54,318 nt of DNA, from the NCBI GenBank assembly GCA_022771265.1, contig JALFCG010000081.1:1-54318 (forward strand). The letters run 5' to 3'. Below are positions 37,461-47,577 of this stretch, piece by piece (the first letter of the stretch is position 1; each line of letters starts with the position of its first letter). A model generated the notes under the pieces. That model made no database searches and was not told where the DNA came from. It worked only from the letters and a program-made list of their open reading frames with translations. The position numbers and the translations under genes are program-made. Origin of the DNA: Prevotella sp. (lineage in GTDB: Bacteria; Bacteroidota; Bacteroidia; Bacteroidales; Bacteroidaceae).

Positions 37461-37495
37461 AGCCGCAAACTGCCATACAAAGAGCGTTTGCGGCT
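37461..37495 (+). terminator. Hairpin between uxaB and fluC
   Basis: AGCCGCAAAC (37461-37470) pairs perfectly with GTTTGCGGCT (37486-37495). The following TTTGAC is only weakly T-rich, so read-through into fluC is possible. Confidence 0.55.
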
Positions 37496-37523
37496 TTGAC
37501 TATGTCCTACATTTACTATTGAC

Positions 37524-37901
37524 ATGATAAAAGAGCTGCTTATCGTCTGCACAGGAAGTTTCGTGGGAGGCGGACTGAGATACCTTGTCAGCCGCGCTAT
37601 GGCGCTTGTATGGACACCATCATTCTTCGGCACGCTGACAGCCAACGTTGCCGGTTGTTTCCTCATAGGCATCCTTTCAGGACTGTCTGCCACCGGTTCC
37701 CTGTCGCCAAGCCAAAGACTTCTTCTTGTCACAGGACTATGCGGTGGCTTCACCACGTTTTCTACCTTCATCAACGAGAACGTCCTTCTGACACGCGACG
37801 GCAACCTGCCCACCGCCCTTCTCTACACCTCCCTGAGCCTTCTTCTTGGCGTCATTGCCGTAGTTATTGGCTACAAGGCTGCTATGCTGCTGAAAGGATA
37901 A
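37524..37901 (+). CDS. fluC: Fluoride ion channel (CrcB/Fluc)
   Basis: Exports toxic fluoride down its gradient through a dual-topology dimer. The 125-residue product has four helices and the family motifs GGGLRYLVSR (about 15-24), TANVAGCFLIG (about 38-48, with the pore Asn) and CGGFTTFSTF (about 73-82, with the two Phe of the box and the TTFST sodium-site motif). It starts 28 bases after the hairpin. I looked for a crcB-type fluoride riboswitch upstream and saw none. Also called crcB. Confidence 0.94.
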   Translation: MIKELLIVCTGSFVGGGLRYLVSRAMALVWTPSFFGTLTANVAGCFLIGILSGLSATGSLSPSQRLLLVTGLCGGFTTFSTFINENVLLTRDGNLPTALLYTSLSLLLGVIAVVIGYKAAMLLKG

Positions 37902-37915
37902 GTAAAGAAGGAGTA

Positions 37916-37957
37916 AGAAAAAAACGCAACTTATTGTAAACCAATAAGCTGCGTTTT
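37916..37957 (-). terminator. Terminator of tRNA-Cys, also facing fluC
   Basis: Arms 37921-37936 and 37942-37957 pair throughout on the minus strand (one G-U wobble), followed by a run of T. On the plus strand that pair is an A-C mismatch, which suggests that the tRNA is its main user. Confidence 0.85.
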
Positions 37958-37965
37958 GAATTTTG

Positions 37966-38036
37966 AGGTACCTAGCAGAGTCGAACTGCTCTACACGGTT
38001 TTGCAGACCGTTACCTAACCGATCGGCCAAGGTACC
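37966..38036 (-). tRNA. tRNA-Cys (GCA)
   Basis: A 71-base cloverleaf on the minus strand. The acceptor stem GGTACCT pairs with AGGTACC, the anticodon loop is CTGCAAA (anticodon GCA), the T-arm contains GTTCGACTC, and the discriminator base is U, as is characteristic of tRNA-Cys. The 3' CCA is not encoded. It has its own promoter and terminator. Confidence 0.97.
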
Positions 38037-38054
38037 ATTGCTTGTTTGCGGGTG

Positions 38055-38086
38055 CAAAGGTACAACATTTTTTTTGTCCTGCCAAA
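38055..38086 (-). promoter_or_regulatory. Consensus promoter of tRNA-Cys
   Basis: On the minus strand TTTG (complement of 38083-38086), a 20-bp spacer and TACCTTTG (complement of 38055-38062). Confidence 0.85.
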
Positions 38087-38100
38087 TTTTTCTTGATTTT

Positions 38101-38230
38101 TTTTCAAAAAATGTTCATTTATGACGTTCATGAAAGAAGAATATACTTGTTTTCGCAAAAAAAAGTACCTATAAATGGGTATTTTATCAAAAAAAATGGA
38201 AATTCTTTACTCCATTTGGATTCAATTAGT
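38101..38230. other. AT-rich divergent region between tRNA-Cys and feoAB
   Basis: Apart from the two promoters, it holds A/T tracts and the imperfect inverted repeat at 38118-38135. No RNA gene or short ORF with supporting signals is apparent. Confidence 0.4.
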
Positions 38231-38238
38231 TAATTTTG
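38231..38238 (+). promoter_or_regulatory. -7 box of feoAB
   Basis: TAATTTTG, 19 bases before the ATG. Upstream, 38118-38135 holds an imperfect inverted repeat (TTTATGA, CGT, TCATGAAA) that could be an operator, but the match to any known regulator site is not clear. Confidence 0.55.
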
Positions 38239-38257
38239 CAGGAAAAATTGATTGCCA

Positions 38258-40780
38258 ATGAAATTATCAGAACTTAATACTGGCGAAAGAGGTGTCATCG
38301 TCAAAGTACTCGGACACGGAGGATTCAGAAAAAGAATAGTCGAGATGGGATTCATCAAGGGAAAAGTGGTGGAAGCACTGCTCAACGCCCCGCTGCAAGA
38401 CCCTGTGAAATACAAAATCATGGGCTACGAGGTGTCACTGCGACACAAAGAGGCGGAAATGATTGAAATCATCTCAATGGATGAAGCCAAGTCGCTTGAG
38501 AAATCATATAAAGGCGTGGGCACCATCGTAAAAGATGACGATGCCGACGACGCGCCCATGACAGAAGAGAGACTTCACGACGTGGCTCTGAGAAAGCGCC
38601 GCACCATCAACGTTGCGCTTGTCGGAAACCCTAACTGCGGGAAGACCTCGCTTTTCAACTTTGTCTCAGGGGCGCACGAACGTGTCGGCAACTACTCCGG
38701 CGTCACCGTTGACGCGAAAGAAGGCTATGCCTCCTTCGAGGGTTACGACTTCAACATCATCGACCTTCCCGGCACCTACTCCCTTTCCGCCTACTCGCCA
38801 GAGGAGCTTTACGTCCGCCGGCAAATCATCGACAAGACTCCCGATATTGTGCTCAACGTGCTTGACTCGAGCAACCTGGAACGCAACCTCTACCTCACCA
38901 CACAACTTGTCGATATGCACCTGCGAATGATTTGCGCGCTGAACATGTACGACGAATTTGAGGAACGGGGCGACCAGCTCGACTACAAGAAGCTCGGACA
39001 GCTCTTCGGCGTTCCGATGATACCTACCGTGTTCAAGACTGGGAAAGGCGTTGACCTGCTCTTCCACATTATTATCAATATGTATGAAGGTGTGGACTTC
39101 ATCGACAAGAAAGGAAACATCAACCCGGAAGTGGCAAAGGACATACAGGACTGGCACAGCCAATACGAGGGACACCACGGCAGCAACCACGGCGAGGACT
39201 TCGCCCACGGAGAGAAACCGCGCGACAGCGTGTTCCGTCACGTGCATCTCAACCACGGTTCGTGCATTGAAAAAGGCATCGAAGCCATTAAGGCCGAGCT
39301 GAAGAACGACGAGCAGATACGCTATAAGTACTCCACACGATACCTGTCAATAAAACTTCTCGAGATGGACAACGAGACAGAAAAGGTCGTGGAACAACTG
39401 CCCAACTCAAAAGAAATCATAAAGATACGCGACCGTGAGGCGGCAAGGATAAAAGAAGAACTCAAAGAAGACTCCGAGACTGCCATCATGGACGCAAAAT
39501 ACGGACTTATCCACGGTGCGCTTCACGAGGCAGGCTTCAAGAAGGGAGAACAACAGGACACGTACCAGGTGACACACATCATCGACGGCATCATCACCAA
39601 CCGGTACATCGGATTCCCCGTGTTCTTCGCCATACTATACCTGATGTTTCACGCGACATTCACTCTCGGACAGTATCCGATGGACTGGATTGAGACAGGC
39701 ATCTCCGCACTGGCAGGCCTTGTGTCAACGACGCTCAACGACGGCATACTAAAAGACCTTGTCGTCGATGGAATAATCGGCGGCGTGGGATCAGTCATTG
39801 TGTTCCTACCGCAAATACTCATTCTCTATGCCTTCATCTCGTTCATGGAAGACTCTGGCTACATGTCGAGGGCAGCTTTCATCATGGACCGCCTGATGCA
39901 CAAGATGGGTCTCCACGGCAAGTCGTTCATCCCGCTCATTATGGGATTCGGATGCAACGTTCCCGCCATTATGGCGACACGCACCATCGAGAGCCGCCGC
40001 TCACGCCTCATCACCATGCTCATACTTCCTATGATGAGCTGCTCGGCACGATTGCCTATATATATCATGATGACGGCGACGTTCTTCGCCATCGAATACC
40101 AAAGCACCATCATGATATTGCTTTACGTCATCGGCATTGTCACTGCTGTCGTCATGAGCCGCGTCTTCAGCAGATGGCTCGTTAAAGGCGACGACACCCC
40201 GTTCGTCATGGAACTGCCACCCTACCGTTTCCCGACCACCCGAGCCATACTGCGCCACACCTGGGAGAAAGGAAAGCAGTATCTCAGGAAAATGGGTGGC
40301 ATAATCCTTGTGGCAAGTGTCATCGTGTGGGCACTCGGATACTTCCCGCACGACGACAGCCTCTCGCCGCGTGAGCAACAAGAGCAGAGCTATATCGGAC
40401 GAATAGGAAAAGTGATAGAACCCGTGTTCCGGGCTCAGGGCTTCGACTGGAAACTCGACGTGGGACTCATCTCGGGCATTGGGGCAAAGGAGATAGTGGC
40501 ATCGACAATGGGCGTGCTGTACGGCGACGCCGACCATAACGACGAGGTGACGAAATACGAGCATATAAGGCAACACATGGAAGCCGACGGCATCACACCT
40601 CTCTCCGCCTTCTGCTTCCTGCTCTTCGTCCTGCTTTACTTCCCTTGCCTTGCCACAATAGCGGCAATAAGGAACGAGAGCGGTTCGTGGCGATGGGCAC
40701 TGTTCACCGCCCTCTACACCACCTGTCTTGCTTGGGTGGTGTCAGCCGCCGTTTACCAGATTGGACAATTATTGATATGA
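38258..40780 (+). CDS. feoB: FeoA-FeoB fusion ferrous iron transporter
   Basis: An 840-residue fusion for GTP-dependent Fe2+ uptake. Residues 1-75 form a FeoA/SH3-like domain (KLSELNTGERGVIVKV). The FeoB G domain follows, with G1 GNPNCGKTS (about 123-131), G3 DLPGTYSLS and G4 as NMYD. Then come a helical domain and about eight membrane helices with the Gate motifs (FGCNVPAIMATR and a later GAKEIVASTMG). A His-rich stretch (eight His in about 35 residues, near 300-335) lies just after the G domain. I chose ATG 38258 over the TTG two codons earlier. Its TGA overlaps the uvrA ATG. Confidence 0.95.
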   Translation: MKLSELNTGERGVIVKVLGHGGFRKRIVEMGFIKGKVVEALLNAPLQDPVKYKIMGYEVSLRHKEAEMIEIISMDEAKSLEKSYKGVGTIVKDDDADDAPMTEERLHDVALRKRRTINVALVGNPNCGKTSLFNFVSGAHERVGNYSGVTVDAKEGYASFEGYDFNIIDLPGTYSLSAYSPEELYVRRQIIDKTPDIVLNVLDSSNLERNLYLTTQLVDMHLRMICALNMYDEFEERGDQLDYKKLGQLFGVPMIPTVFKTGKGVDLLFHIIINMYEGVDFIDKKGNINPEVAKDIQDWHSQYEGHHGSNHGEDFAHGEKPRDSVFRHVHLNHGSCIEKGIEAIKAELKNDEQIRYKYSTRYLSIKLLEMDNETEKVVEQLPNSKEIIKIRDREAARIKEELKEDSETAIMDAKYGLIHGALHEAGFKKGEQQDTYQVTHIIDGIITNRYIGFPVFFAILYLMFHATFTLGQYPMDWIETGISALAGLVSTTLNDGILKDLVVDGIIGGVGSVIVFLPQILILYAFISFMEDSGYMSRAAFIMDRLMHKMGLHGKSFIPLIMGFGCNVPAIMATRTIESRRSRLITMLILPMMSCSARLPIYIMMTATFFAIEYQSTIMILLYVIGIVTAVVMSRVFSRWLVKGDDTPFVMELPPYRFPTTRAILRHTWEKGKQYLRKMGGIILVASVIVWALGYFPHDDSLSPREQQEQSYIGRIGKVIEPVFRAQGFDWKLDVGLISGIGAKEIVASTMGVLYGDADHNDEVTKYEHIRQHMEADGITPLSAFCFLLFVLLYFPCLATIAAIRNESGSWRWALFTALYTTCLAWVVSAAVYQIGQLLI

Positions 40781-43608
40781 ATATGAGCGACTATATAGAA
40801 ATAAAGGGAGCAAGGGTTAACAACCTCAAGAATGTCTCCGTGAACATTCCGCGCAACAAGTTCATCGTCATTGCAGGCATCAGCGGTTCGGGCAAGTCGT
40901 CACTTGCCTTCGACACGCTGTACGCTGAAGGACAACGACGTTACGTCGAGAGTCTCTCGGCTTACGCCCGACAGTTTCTCGGACGAATGAACAAGCCGGA
41001 ATGCGACTACATCAAGGGCATCCCGCCCGCCATAGCCATCGAACAGAAGGTGACGAGCCGTAACCCGAGGTCAACGGTAGGCACTTCAACAGAGATATAC
41101 GACTACCTGAGGATGCTCTTCGCACGCATCGGGCACACCTACTCGCCCATAAGCGGCAACGAAGTGAAAAAGCACACGACAGAAGACATCATCGACTGCG
41201 TGAATCAATATTCCGAAGGCACGAAGTTCGTCGTGCTCGCTCCGCTAAAGGTTGCAGAGGGACGTACCGTAGCAGAACAGCTGCATGCTGCCATGATGCA
41301 AGGCTATGCGCGACTGTTTGCCAACGGCGACTTCACACGCATCGACGACTACCTCTCACAACAAAAGGACGCGGCATCTGCAAGTGAGGAAGGCCTGTGG
41401 ATAGCCATTGACAGGATGTCGGTAGATATGTCGAAGGACGGCATATCACGACTGGTGGACTCCGTTGAGACAGCATTCTACGAAGGCAAGGGCGACTGCC
41501 GCGTCATGTTCCTTCCGTCAATGATTTCCTATGACTTCTCCACACGGTTCGAATGCGACGGCATGGAGTTTGAGGAACCTAACGACAACATGTTCTCGTT
41601 CAACTCACCTGCCGGAGCCTGTCCTGAATGTCAGGGTTTCGGGAAAATCATGGGCATCGACGAGCATCTTGTCATTCCCAACCCCTCGCTCAGCGTCTAT
41701 GACGGTTGTGCCGTATGCTGGAACGGTGAAAAGATGAAGGAGTGGAAAGAGGAGTTCTGCCGACGGGCAGCCGCCGACAACTTCCCCATCTTCGAGCCAT
41801 ACTATAATCTCACCACGGCTCAAAAAGACTGGCTTTGGCACGGTCTGCCGTCAGAAAATCACAAGCCAAAGAGGGAGAGGATATGCATCGACACGTTTTT
41901 TCTTATGGTGAATGAAAACCTGTACAAGATACAGTACCGCGTCATGCTAAGCCGCTACAGGGGCAAGACGACTTGCCCGCACTGCCACGGCACCCGGCTA
42001 AAGCCAGAGGCAAACTATGTGAAGATATGCGGACGAAGCATTTCCGACATTGTCGAGATGCCTGTAGTGAAGCTGAAGAAATGGTTTGACGACCTTCAGC
42101 TCAACGATCATGACGCAGCCATCGGCAAGCGTCTGCTGGTGGAGATTAACAACCGCCTGCAGTTCCTGCTTGACGTGGGACTTGGCTACCTAACGCTCAA
42201 CCGCCTGTCCAACAGTCTCAGCGGCGGTGAAAGCCAACGCATCAATCTCACCACGTCGTTGGGCAGCAGCCTCGTAGGTTCACTGTACATCCTCGACGAG
42301 CCAAGTATCGGCCTGCACAGCCGCGACACCGACAAACTAATATCGGTGCTGAAGAGACTGCGCGACATTGGCAACACGGTAATCGTCGTTGAACACGATG
42401 AAGACATCATCACCGAGGCCGACCATCTCATCGATGTCGGTCCCGACGCGGGACGCCTTGGCGGAGAGATAGTCTATGAAGGCAAGATTCCCCCCAAGGA
42501 CTCCATGCCTTTCACCCTGCCACAGTCGGCGTTGAAGAGCTACACCATACGTTACCTTTCCGGCGACCTCTCCATTCCCCTCCCTATAGGCCGACGGAGC
42601 TGGAACAGGAAAGTGACCATTCAGGGAGCACGCATGAACAACCTGAAGGGGTTCGACGTTGACATTCCTCTCAATGTCATGACCGTAGTGACAGGAGTCA
42701 GCGGGTCGGGCAAGTCAAGCCTCATCAAGGGCATCCTTTATCCTGCCTTGAAACGCCACATCGGCGAAGTGTGCGACGCACCGGGAGAATACAGTAAGCT
42801 GACAGGCGACATCAGCGCCATCAAGCACGTGGAGTTCGTTGACCAAAACCCCATTGGCAAAAGCTCCCGTTCCAACCCTGCGACCTACGTTAAGGCATAC
42901 GACGCCATACGCGACCTGATGGCCTCCCAACCCCTTGCAAAACAGCTGGGCTTCACGCCTCAGTTCTTTTCTTTCAACACTGAAGGTGGCAGGTGCGAGG
43001 AATGTAAGGGAGCGGGAGAGATTACCGTTGAGATGCAGTTCATGGCCGACATCGTTCTTCCATGTGAGGCTTGCCACGGAAAGCGCTTCAAGCACGACAT
43101 CCTCGAGGTGAGGTTCCACGGGAAAAACATCAGCGACATCCTCGACATGACAATAAGCGAAGCCATCGACTTCTTCCAGCAGCACGGGGAAAGCACTATC
43201 GTCAAGCGGCTCAAGCCACTGTTCGACGTCGGTCTCGGCTACATCAAGCTCGGACAGAGCTCATCGACCCTTTCAGGCGGAGAGAACCAACGTGTAAAAC
43301 TCGCCTATTTCATCGGCCAGGAAAAGCAGGTGCCTACAATGTTCATCTTCGACGAACCGACTACCGGCCTTCATTTCCACGACATCAAGCGGCTTCTCGA
43401 TTCCTTTACCTCGCTCATTGAGCGCGGTCACACCATTGTCATCATCGAGCACAATATGGACATCATCAAATGTGCCGACCACATCATCGACATCGGTCCC
43501 GACGGCGGCGACGCAGGAGGATTCATTGTGGCAACGGGAACGCCGGAGGCTATAAGCGGATGCAAGGAAAGCATCACGGGAAAATATCTGCGCGAGAAAC
43601 TTTATTGA
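40777..43608 (+). CDS. uvrA: Excinuclease ABC subunit A
   Basis: The DNA damage-recognition ATPase of nucleotide excision repair. The 943-residue product has two ABC modules: Walker [21 protein letters not shown] (about 30-49) and [10 protein letters not shown] (about 640), with signatures [11 protein letters not shown] and [11 protein letters not shown]. Zinc-finger Cys pairs are visible: CPECQG, CPHCHG, and CEECKG with CEACHG in the second module. [11 protein letters not shown] and EHNMD complete the second site. I chose ATG 40777, which overlaps the feoB stop as ATGA; an in-frame ATG two codons later is also possible. Bacteroidota often have more than one UvrA. Confidence 0.95.
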   Translation: MNMSDYIEIKGARVNNLKNVSVNIPRNKFIVIAGISGSGKSSLAFDTLYAEGQRRYVESLSAYARQFLGRMNKPECDYIKGIPPAIAIEQKVTSRNPRSTVGTSTEIYDYLRMLFARIGHTYSPISGNEVKKHTTEDIIDCVNQYSEGTKFVVLAPLKVAEGRTVAEQLHAAMMQGYARLFANGDFTRIDDYLSQQKDAASASEEGLWIAIDRMSVDMSKDGISRLVDSVETAFYEGKGDCRVMFLPSMISYDFSTRFECDGMEFEEPNDNMFSFNSPAGACPECQGFGKIMGIDEHLVIPNPSLSVYDGCAVCWNGEKMKEWKEEFCRRAAADNFPIFEPYYNLTTAQKDWLWHGLPSENHKPKRERICIDTFFLMVNENLYKIQYRVMLSRYRGKTTCPHCHGTRLKPEANYVKICGRSISDIVEMPVVKLKKWFDDLQLNDHDAAIGKRLLVEINNRLQFLLDVGLGYLTLNRLSNSLSGGESQRINLTTSLGSSLVGSLYILDEPSIGLHSRDTDKLISVLKRLRDIGNTVIVVEHDEDIITEADHLIDVGPDAGRLGGEIVYEGKIPPKDSMPFTLPQSALKSYTIRYLSGDLSIPLPIGRRSWNRKVTIQGARMNNLKGFDVDIPLNVMTVVTGVSGSGKSSLIKGILYPALKRHIGEVCDAPGEYSKLTGDISAIKHVEFVDQNPIGKSSRSNPATYVKAYDAIRDLMASQPLAKQLGFTPQFFSFNTEGGRCEECKGAGEITVEMQFMADIVLPCEACHGKRFKHDILEVRFHGKNISDILDMTISEAIDFFQQHGESTIVKRLKPLFDVGLGYIKLGQSSSTLSGGENQRVKLAYFIGQEKQVPTMFIFDEPTTGLHFHDIKRLLDSFTSLIERGHTIVIIEHNMDIIKCADHIIDIGPDGGDAGGFIVATGTPEAISGCKESITGKYLREKLY

Positions 43609-43616
43609 ACCACGAC

Positions 43617-43661
43617 AAAAAAAATCGACGACGGCAGCTTCATCAAAGCATGTCGTCGTCG
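43617..43661 (-). terminator. Terminator of tRNA-Thr, facing uvrA
   Basis: CGACGAC (43626-43632) pairs with GTCGTCG (43652-43658) plus inner pairs. On the minus strand eight T follow. It lies nine bases from the tRNA 3' end and also faces uvrA. Confidence 0.82.
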
Positions 43662-43669
43662 TTATGTTG

Positions 43670-43742
43670 AGCCGATACCCGGGCTCGAACCGGGGACCTA
43701 TTCATTACGAATGAATTGCTCTACCAACTGAGCCATATCGGC
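43670..43742 (-). tRNA. tRNA-Thr (CGU)
   Basis: A 73-base cloverleaf on the minus strand. The acceptor stem GCCGATA pairs with TATCGGC, the anticodon stem-loop is ATTCA TTCGTAA TGAAT (anticodon CGU, reading ACG), and the T-arm is CCCGGGTTCGAGCCCGGG-like (CCCGG TTCGAGC CCGGG). The 3' CCA is not encoded. Confidence 0.96.
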
Positions 43743-43753
43743 TTTTGCGGCTG

Positions 43754-43761
43754 CAAAGGTA
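43754..43761 (-). promoter_or_regulatory. -7 box of tRNA-Thr
   Basis: TACCTTTG on the minus strand, 12 bases upstream of the mature tRNA. Confidence 0.75.
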
Positions 43762-43833
43762 CGAAGAAAAATGGGAAAAGAAGAATTAAGCAAGGAAAAA
43801 ACGCCTTTGGTTAAGCTCTTTTAACAATAAGAC

Positions 43834-43875
43834 AAGAGTTCAAGGAGCTTACTTCTTTCAACTCCTTGAACTCTT
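43834..43875 (-). terminator. Terminator of valS
   Basis: A perfect 14-bp stem (43834-43847 with 43862-43875) with a 14-base loop starts five bases past the valS stop on the minus strand. T residues follow only in an interrupted run. Confidence 0.75.
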
Positions 43876-43879
43876 TATG

Positions 43880-46585
43880 TTATTTCCCGGTAAGTGCCGC
43901 TATAGTTTCCTTCAGTGCAGCAATCTTTTCGAGAGAGTCACTTTCCTTCTTGCGTTCGAGTGCCACGACAGCTTCGGGCGCATGGGCAACGAACTTCTCG
44001 TTGCTCAACTTCTTTCTCACACCGGCGAGGAATCCCTCGAGATGCTTAAGCTGCGCTTCCGCCTTCTCCACCTCGGCGGCGACGTCAATCTTGTCACCGA
44101 GAGGAACGGCATACTCTGTAGTGCCTACCATAAAGGCTGCAGCCGTTGAGTCTTTCTCTCCCACCACTGCTATCGACGACAGGTTTGCCATCTTCGTTAT
44201 GACACTGTCGTAAGCGGCGAGAACCTCGCTGCCCACAACCTGCAGTGCAAGCGCCTCGCGGGGCGAGATGTTCTTCTGGTTGCGTACGGTGCGCACTCCT
44301 GCCACCACCTGCTTCAGTAATTCCACGTCGGCACACAGTTTCACGTCGGCATCCGTAGGTGCGGAAAGAACGAGACGGTCGCGCATGATCGACTCACCCG
44401 GCTTGCGGTCGTAGATGTTCTGCCACAGTTCCTCCGTGATGAACGGCATGAACGGATGGAGCATCTTCAACAGTGTCTCGAAGAAGCGTAGAGTGGCGTC
44501 ATAAGTCGCACGGTCAAGCGGCTTCTGATATTCCGGCTTGACCATTTCAAGATACCATGACGAGAACTCGTCCCAGAAAAGGCGATATACAGCCATGAGG
44601 GCTTCTGAGATGCGGTATTTCTTGAAGAGGTCGTCGATTTCGGCGTTGGTCTCCTTCAATTTCGCTTCAAACCACTCTACGGCGATGCGGTTAGCCTCAG
44701 GCTGGTCAACGTCAGTCGTCTCCCATCCCTTCACGAGACGGAATGCGTTCCATATCTTGTTGTTGAAGTTGCGTCCCTGCTCGCAAAGGCTCTCGTCGAA
44801 GAGGATGTCGTTACCTGCAGGTGCAGAGAGCATCATGCCCATACGCACGCCGTCGGCTCCAAACTTCTCGATAAGTTCAATAGGGTCAGGAGAGTTTCCG
44901 AGCGACTTCGACATCTTGCGTCCGAGCTTGTCACGCACGATACCCGTGAAATATACATTCTTGAACGGGAACTTGCCCATGTACTCCTCGCCCGCCATAA
45001 TCATGCGTGCCACCCAGAAGAAGATGATGTCGGGACCTGTCACGAGGTCACTCGTCGGATAGTAATAGTTCAACTCCTCGTTGCCTGGATTGTTGATACC
45101 GTCAAACAAGGATATAGGCCACAGCCACGACGAGAACCATGTGTCAAGTGCATCCTCGTCCTGACGAAGGTCGGTTAGGGCGAGAGCGTCGTTACCACTC
45201 TTCTCACGCGCCAATTCCAGTGCCTTTTCCGCTGTCTCCGCAACGACGAAGTCCTCGCCCTCGCCATAGAAGTATGCAGGAATGCGGTGTCCCCACCACA
45301 GTTGGCGCGAGATACACCAGTCCTGGATATTGTCCAGCCAGTTCTTGTAAGTGGTTTTGTACTTGGCGGGATAGAAGTTCATCTCGCCTTCCATGACTGG
45401 AGGAAGGGCAATGTCGGCAAAGTGCTGCATCCTGAGGAACCACTGGAGCGACAGTCGCGGCTCGATGGCGGTATCGGGGTTTCGCTCAGAATATCCCACC
45501 TTATTATTATAGTCCTCCACGCGCTCCATAAGCCCGGCTTCCTGCAGGTCGATGGCTATCTGTCGGCGACAGTCGAAACGGTCCATGCCCACGTAAAGCG
45601 GCGACTGGGCGGAGATGGTGCCGTCGGCGTTGAAGATGTCTATAGTCTCAAGGTTGTGGGTCTTGCCGAGCATGTGGTCATTGGTGTCGTGAGCCGGTGT
45701 AACCTTAAGACATCCCGTTCCAAACTCAATATCGACATATCGGTCCTCGATGACCGGTATGACCCTGCCCACGAGAGGCACTACGACCTTCTTTCCCTTA
45801 AGCCACTGGTTCTTCGGGTCTTTGGGATTGATACACATCGCCGTGTCGCCCATGATTGTCTCAGGACGCGTTGTTGCAACGACAGCATAGAATCCCTTCT
45901 CGTCGCGGTGTATGATGTTGCCCTCAGCCTCAAGCAGTTCGGTGTCGCCGATGGTGTCCTGACATTCAGGTGCGACATAGTATTTAAGGTTGTATAGTTT
46001 CGACTGCTCGTCCTTGTAAACGACCTCCTCGTTGCTGAGTGCCGTCTGAGCCTTGGGGTCCCAGTTCACCATTCGCAGTCCACGATAGATGAGCCCTTTG
46101 TTATACAGGTCAACAAAGACCTTGATGACGCTTTCCGACCGTTTCTCGTCCATGGTGAACGCGGTGCGGTCCCAGTCGCAGCTGGCTCCAAGGCGACGCA
46201 GCTGCTTGAGTATAATGCCTCCGTGCTCGTGAGTCCATTCCCATGCATGCTTCAGGAACTCTTCACGCGAGAGGTCATGCTTCTTGATGCCCTTCTCAGC
46301 CAGTCTCTTCACCACCTTAGCCTCTGTTGCAATGGAGGCATGGTCAGTTCCGGGCACCCAACATGCGTTTTTCCCTTCCATTCTCGCGCGTCTTACCAGG
46401 ATGTCCTGTATGGTGTTGTTGAGCATGTGCCCCATGTGCAGCACACCCGTCACATTTGGCGGCGGAATCACAATCGTGTAAGGTTCACGCCCGTCAGGCT
46501 TGCTTGAGAAAAGCTTGTTGTCAAGCCAATACTGATACCATTTCGACTCCACCTGTTGTGGGTCATATTTACTTTGAAGTTCCAT
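43880..46585 (-). CDS. valS: Valyl-tRNA synthetase
   Basis: Charges tRNA-Val. The 901-residue class I synthetase has the HIGH motif as HMGH (about residue 50, in [11 protein letters not shown]), an editing domain (about 190-340), [12 protein letters not shown] near residue 559 and the anticodon-binding domain. It ends in a coiled-coil tail ([22 protein letters not shown]) as in other ValRS. Length is normal. It has a divergent promoter region shared with mazG and its own terminator. Confidence 0.97.
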   Translation of the reverse strand: MELQSKYDPQQVESKWYQYWLDNKLFSSKPDGREPYTIVIPPPNVTGVLHMGHMLNNTIQDILVRRARMEGKNACWVPGTDHASIATEAKVVKRLAEKGIKKHDLSREEFLKHAWEWTHEHGGIILKQLRRLGASCDWDRTAFTMDEKRSESVIKVFVDLYNKGLIYRGLRMVNWDPKAQTALSNEEVVYKDEQSKLYNLKYYVAPECQDTIGDTELLEAEGNIIHRDEKGFYAVVATTRPETIMGDTAMCINPKDPKNQWLKGKKVVVPLVGRVIPVIEDRYVDIEFGTGCLKVTPAHDTNDHMLGKTHNLETIDIFNADGTISAQSPLYVGMDRFDCRRQIAIDLQEAGLMERVEDYNNKVGYSERNPDTAIEPRLSLQWFLRMQHFADIALPPVMEGEMNFYPAKYKTTYKNWLDNIQDWCISRQLWWGHRIPAYFYGEGEDFVVAETAEKALELAREKSGNDALALTDLRQDEDALDTWFSSWLWPISLFDGINNPGNEELNYYYPTSDLVTGPDIIFFWVARMIMAGEEYMGKFPFKNVYFTGIVRDKLGRKMSKSLGNSPDPIELIEKFGADGVRMGMMLSAPAGNDILFDESLCEQGRNFNNKIWNAFRLVKGWETTDVDQPEANRIAVEWFEAKLKETNAEIDDLFKKYRISEALMAVYRLFWDEFSSWYLEMVKPEYQKPLDRATYDATLRFFETLLKMLHPFMPFITEELWQNIYDRKPGESIMRDRLVLSAPTDADVKLCADVELLKQVVAGVRTVRNQKNISPREALALQVVGSEVLAAYDSVITKMANLSSIAVVGEKDSTAAAFMVGTTEYAVPLGDKIDVAAEVEKAEAQLKHLEGFLAGVRKKLSNEKFVAHAPEAVVALERKKESDSLEKIAALKETIAALTGK

Positions 46586-46626
46586 TTATATATACCTATT
46601 TTAATAATTCATTATAAAAAACGTGG

Positions 46627-46634
46627 CAAAATTA
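46627..46634 (-). promoter_or_regulatory. -7 box of valS
   Basis: TAATTTTG on the minus strand, 42 bases upstream of the valS start. Confidence 0.65.
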
Positions 46635-46656
46635 CTAATTTTTCGCGGAAAATTAT

Positions 46657-46664
46657 TATATTTG
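46657..46664 (+). promoter_or_regulatory. -7 box of the mazG operon
   Basis: TATATTTG matches TAnnTTTG. The -33 regions of this and the valS promoter overlap, so polymerase binding could be mutually exclusive. Confidence 0.65.
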
Positions 46665-46682
46665 CACGAAATTTTTGATAAT

Positions 46683-47564
46683 ATGCATTCAAGAGAAGAA
46701 AAAATAGAGGCTTTTGGCCGATTATTGGACGTTTTGGACACGTTAAGGGAGAAATGTCCATGGGACAAGAAGCAGACTAACGAAAGCCTGCGGCCAAACA
46801 CCATCGAGGAGACTTTCGAGCTCGCCGACGCCTTGATGAAGAACGACACTGCCAACATCTGCAAGGAGCTGGGCGACGTGCTGCTTCACGTCTGCTTCTA
46901 TGCAAGGATTGGCGGTGAGAAAGGCGATTTCGACATCGCCGACGTGTGCAACAAGCTCGTTGACAAACTGATATTCCGACACCCGCACGTCTATCACCCC
47001 TCACAAGTAGGGAAAAGCAACCCCAAGCCACTGCCCTACATCCCCGACGACGCCACGGCGACGGCAACCGAAGGAATGGAGACAGCGACAACCTCGCAAC
47101 AGGTGATTGAAAACTGGGAACAGATAAAGCTGAAGGAGAAAGACGGAAACAAAAGTGTGCTCTCAGGCGTTCCCGACGCACTGCCCTCGCTCATCAAGGC
47201 CTACCGCATTCAGGACAAGGCACGCAACGTCGGCTTCGACTGGGAAGATGCAGGCGACGTGTGGGACAAGGTGCGTGAAGAACTCGGCGAACTGGAAGCG
47301 GAGCTGAAAAAGGGCGACAAGGCTCACTCTCAGGAAGAGCTCGGCGACTTCCTCTTCAGCGTCATCAACGCCGGCAGGCTCTACCACCTCAATCCCGACA
47401 CTGCCCTCGAACAGACCAACCAGAAGTTCATCCGGCGCTTCAACTACATTGAGGAGCACAGCATCAAGTCAGGCAAGCCCCTCAAGGACATGACGCTCGG
47501 AGAAATGGATCGGTTGTGGAACGAGGCGAAGGAGCAGGAATGCGAAACTTCAATTATTAATTAA
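46683..47564 (+). CDS. mazG: Nucleoside triphosphate pyrophosphohydrolase
   Basis: Hydrolyses (d)NTPs to NMP and pyrophosphate, cleaning up non-canonical nucleotides. The 293-residue product has two MazG repeats: CPWDKKQTNESLRPNTIEETFELADAL (motif in pieces near residues 25-50, with metal-ligand EETFE and ELGDVL) and a second one near 180-225 (NVGFDWEDAGDVWDKV, EELGDFLFSV). This is the long MazG form. I chose ATG 46683, because homology starts there; the upstream ATG at 46623 precedes the promoter. It begins an eight-gene run on the plus strand. Confidence 0.93.
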   Translation: MHSREEKIEAFGRLLDVLDTLREKCPWDKKQTNESLRPNTIEETFELADALMKNDTANICKELGDVLLHVCFYARIGGEKGDFDIADVCNKLVDKLIFRHPHVYHPSQVGKSNPKPLPYIPDDATATATEGMETATTSQQVIENWEQIKLKEKDGNKSVLSGVPDALPSLIKAYRIQDKARNVGFDWEDAGDVWDKVREELGELEAELKKGDKAHSQEELGDFLFSVINAGRLYHLNPDTALEQTNQKFIRRFNYIEEHSIKSGKPLKDMTLGEMDRLWNEAKEQECETSIIN

Positions 47565-47577
47565 AACGAAACATACA

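Noticed and set aside
37428..37523. Fluoride riboswitch upstream of fluC
   Set aside because: The crcB-motif core (GGNGAUG-type start with its pseudoknot partner) is not present. The only structure is a plain 10-bp hairpin better explained as the uxaB terminator.
40645..40776. N-terminal extension of UvrA into the end of feoB
   Set aside because: The added residues are an out-of-frame reading of the last membrane helix of FeoB. ATG 40777 gives a normal UvrA start.
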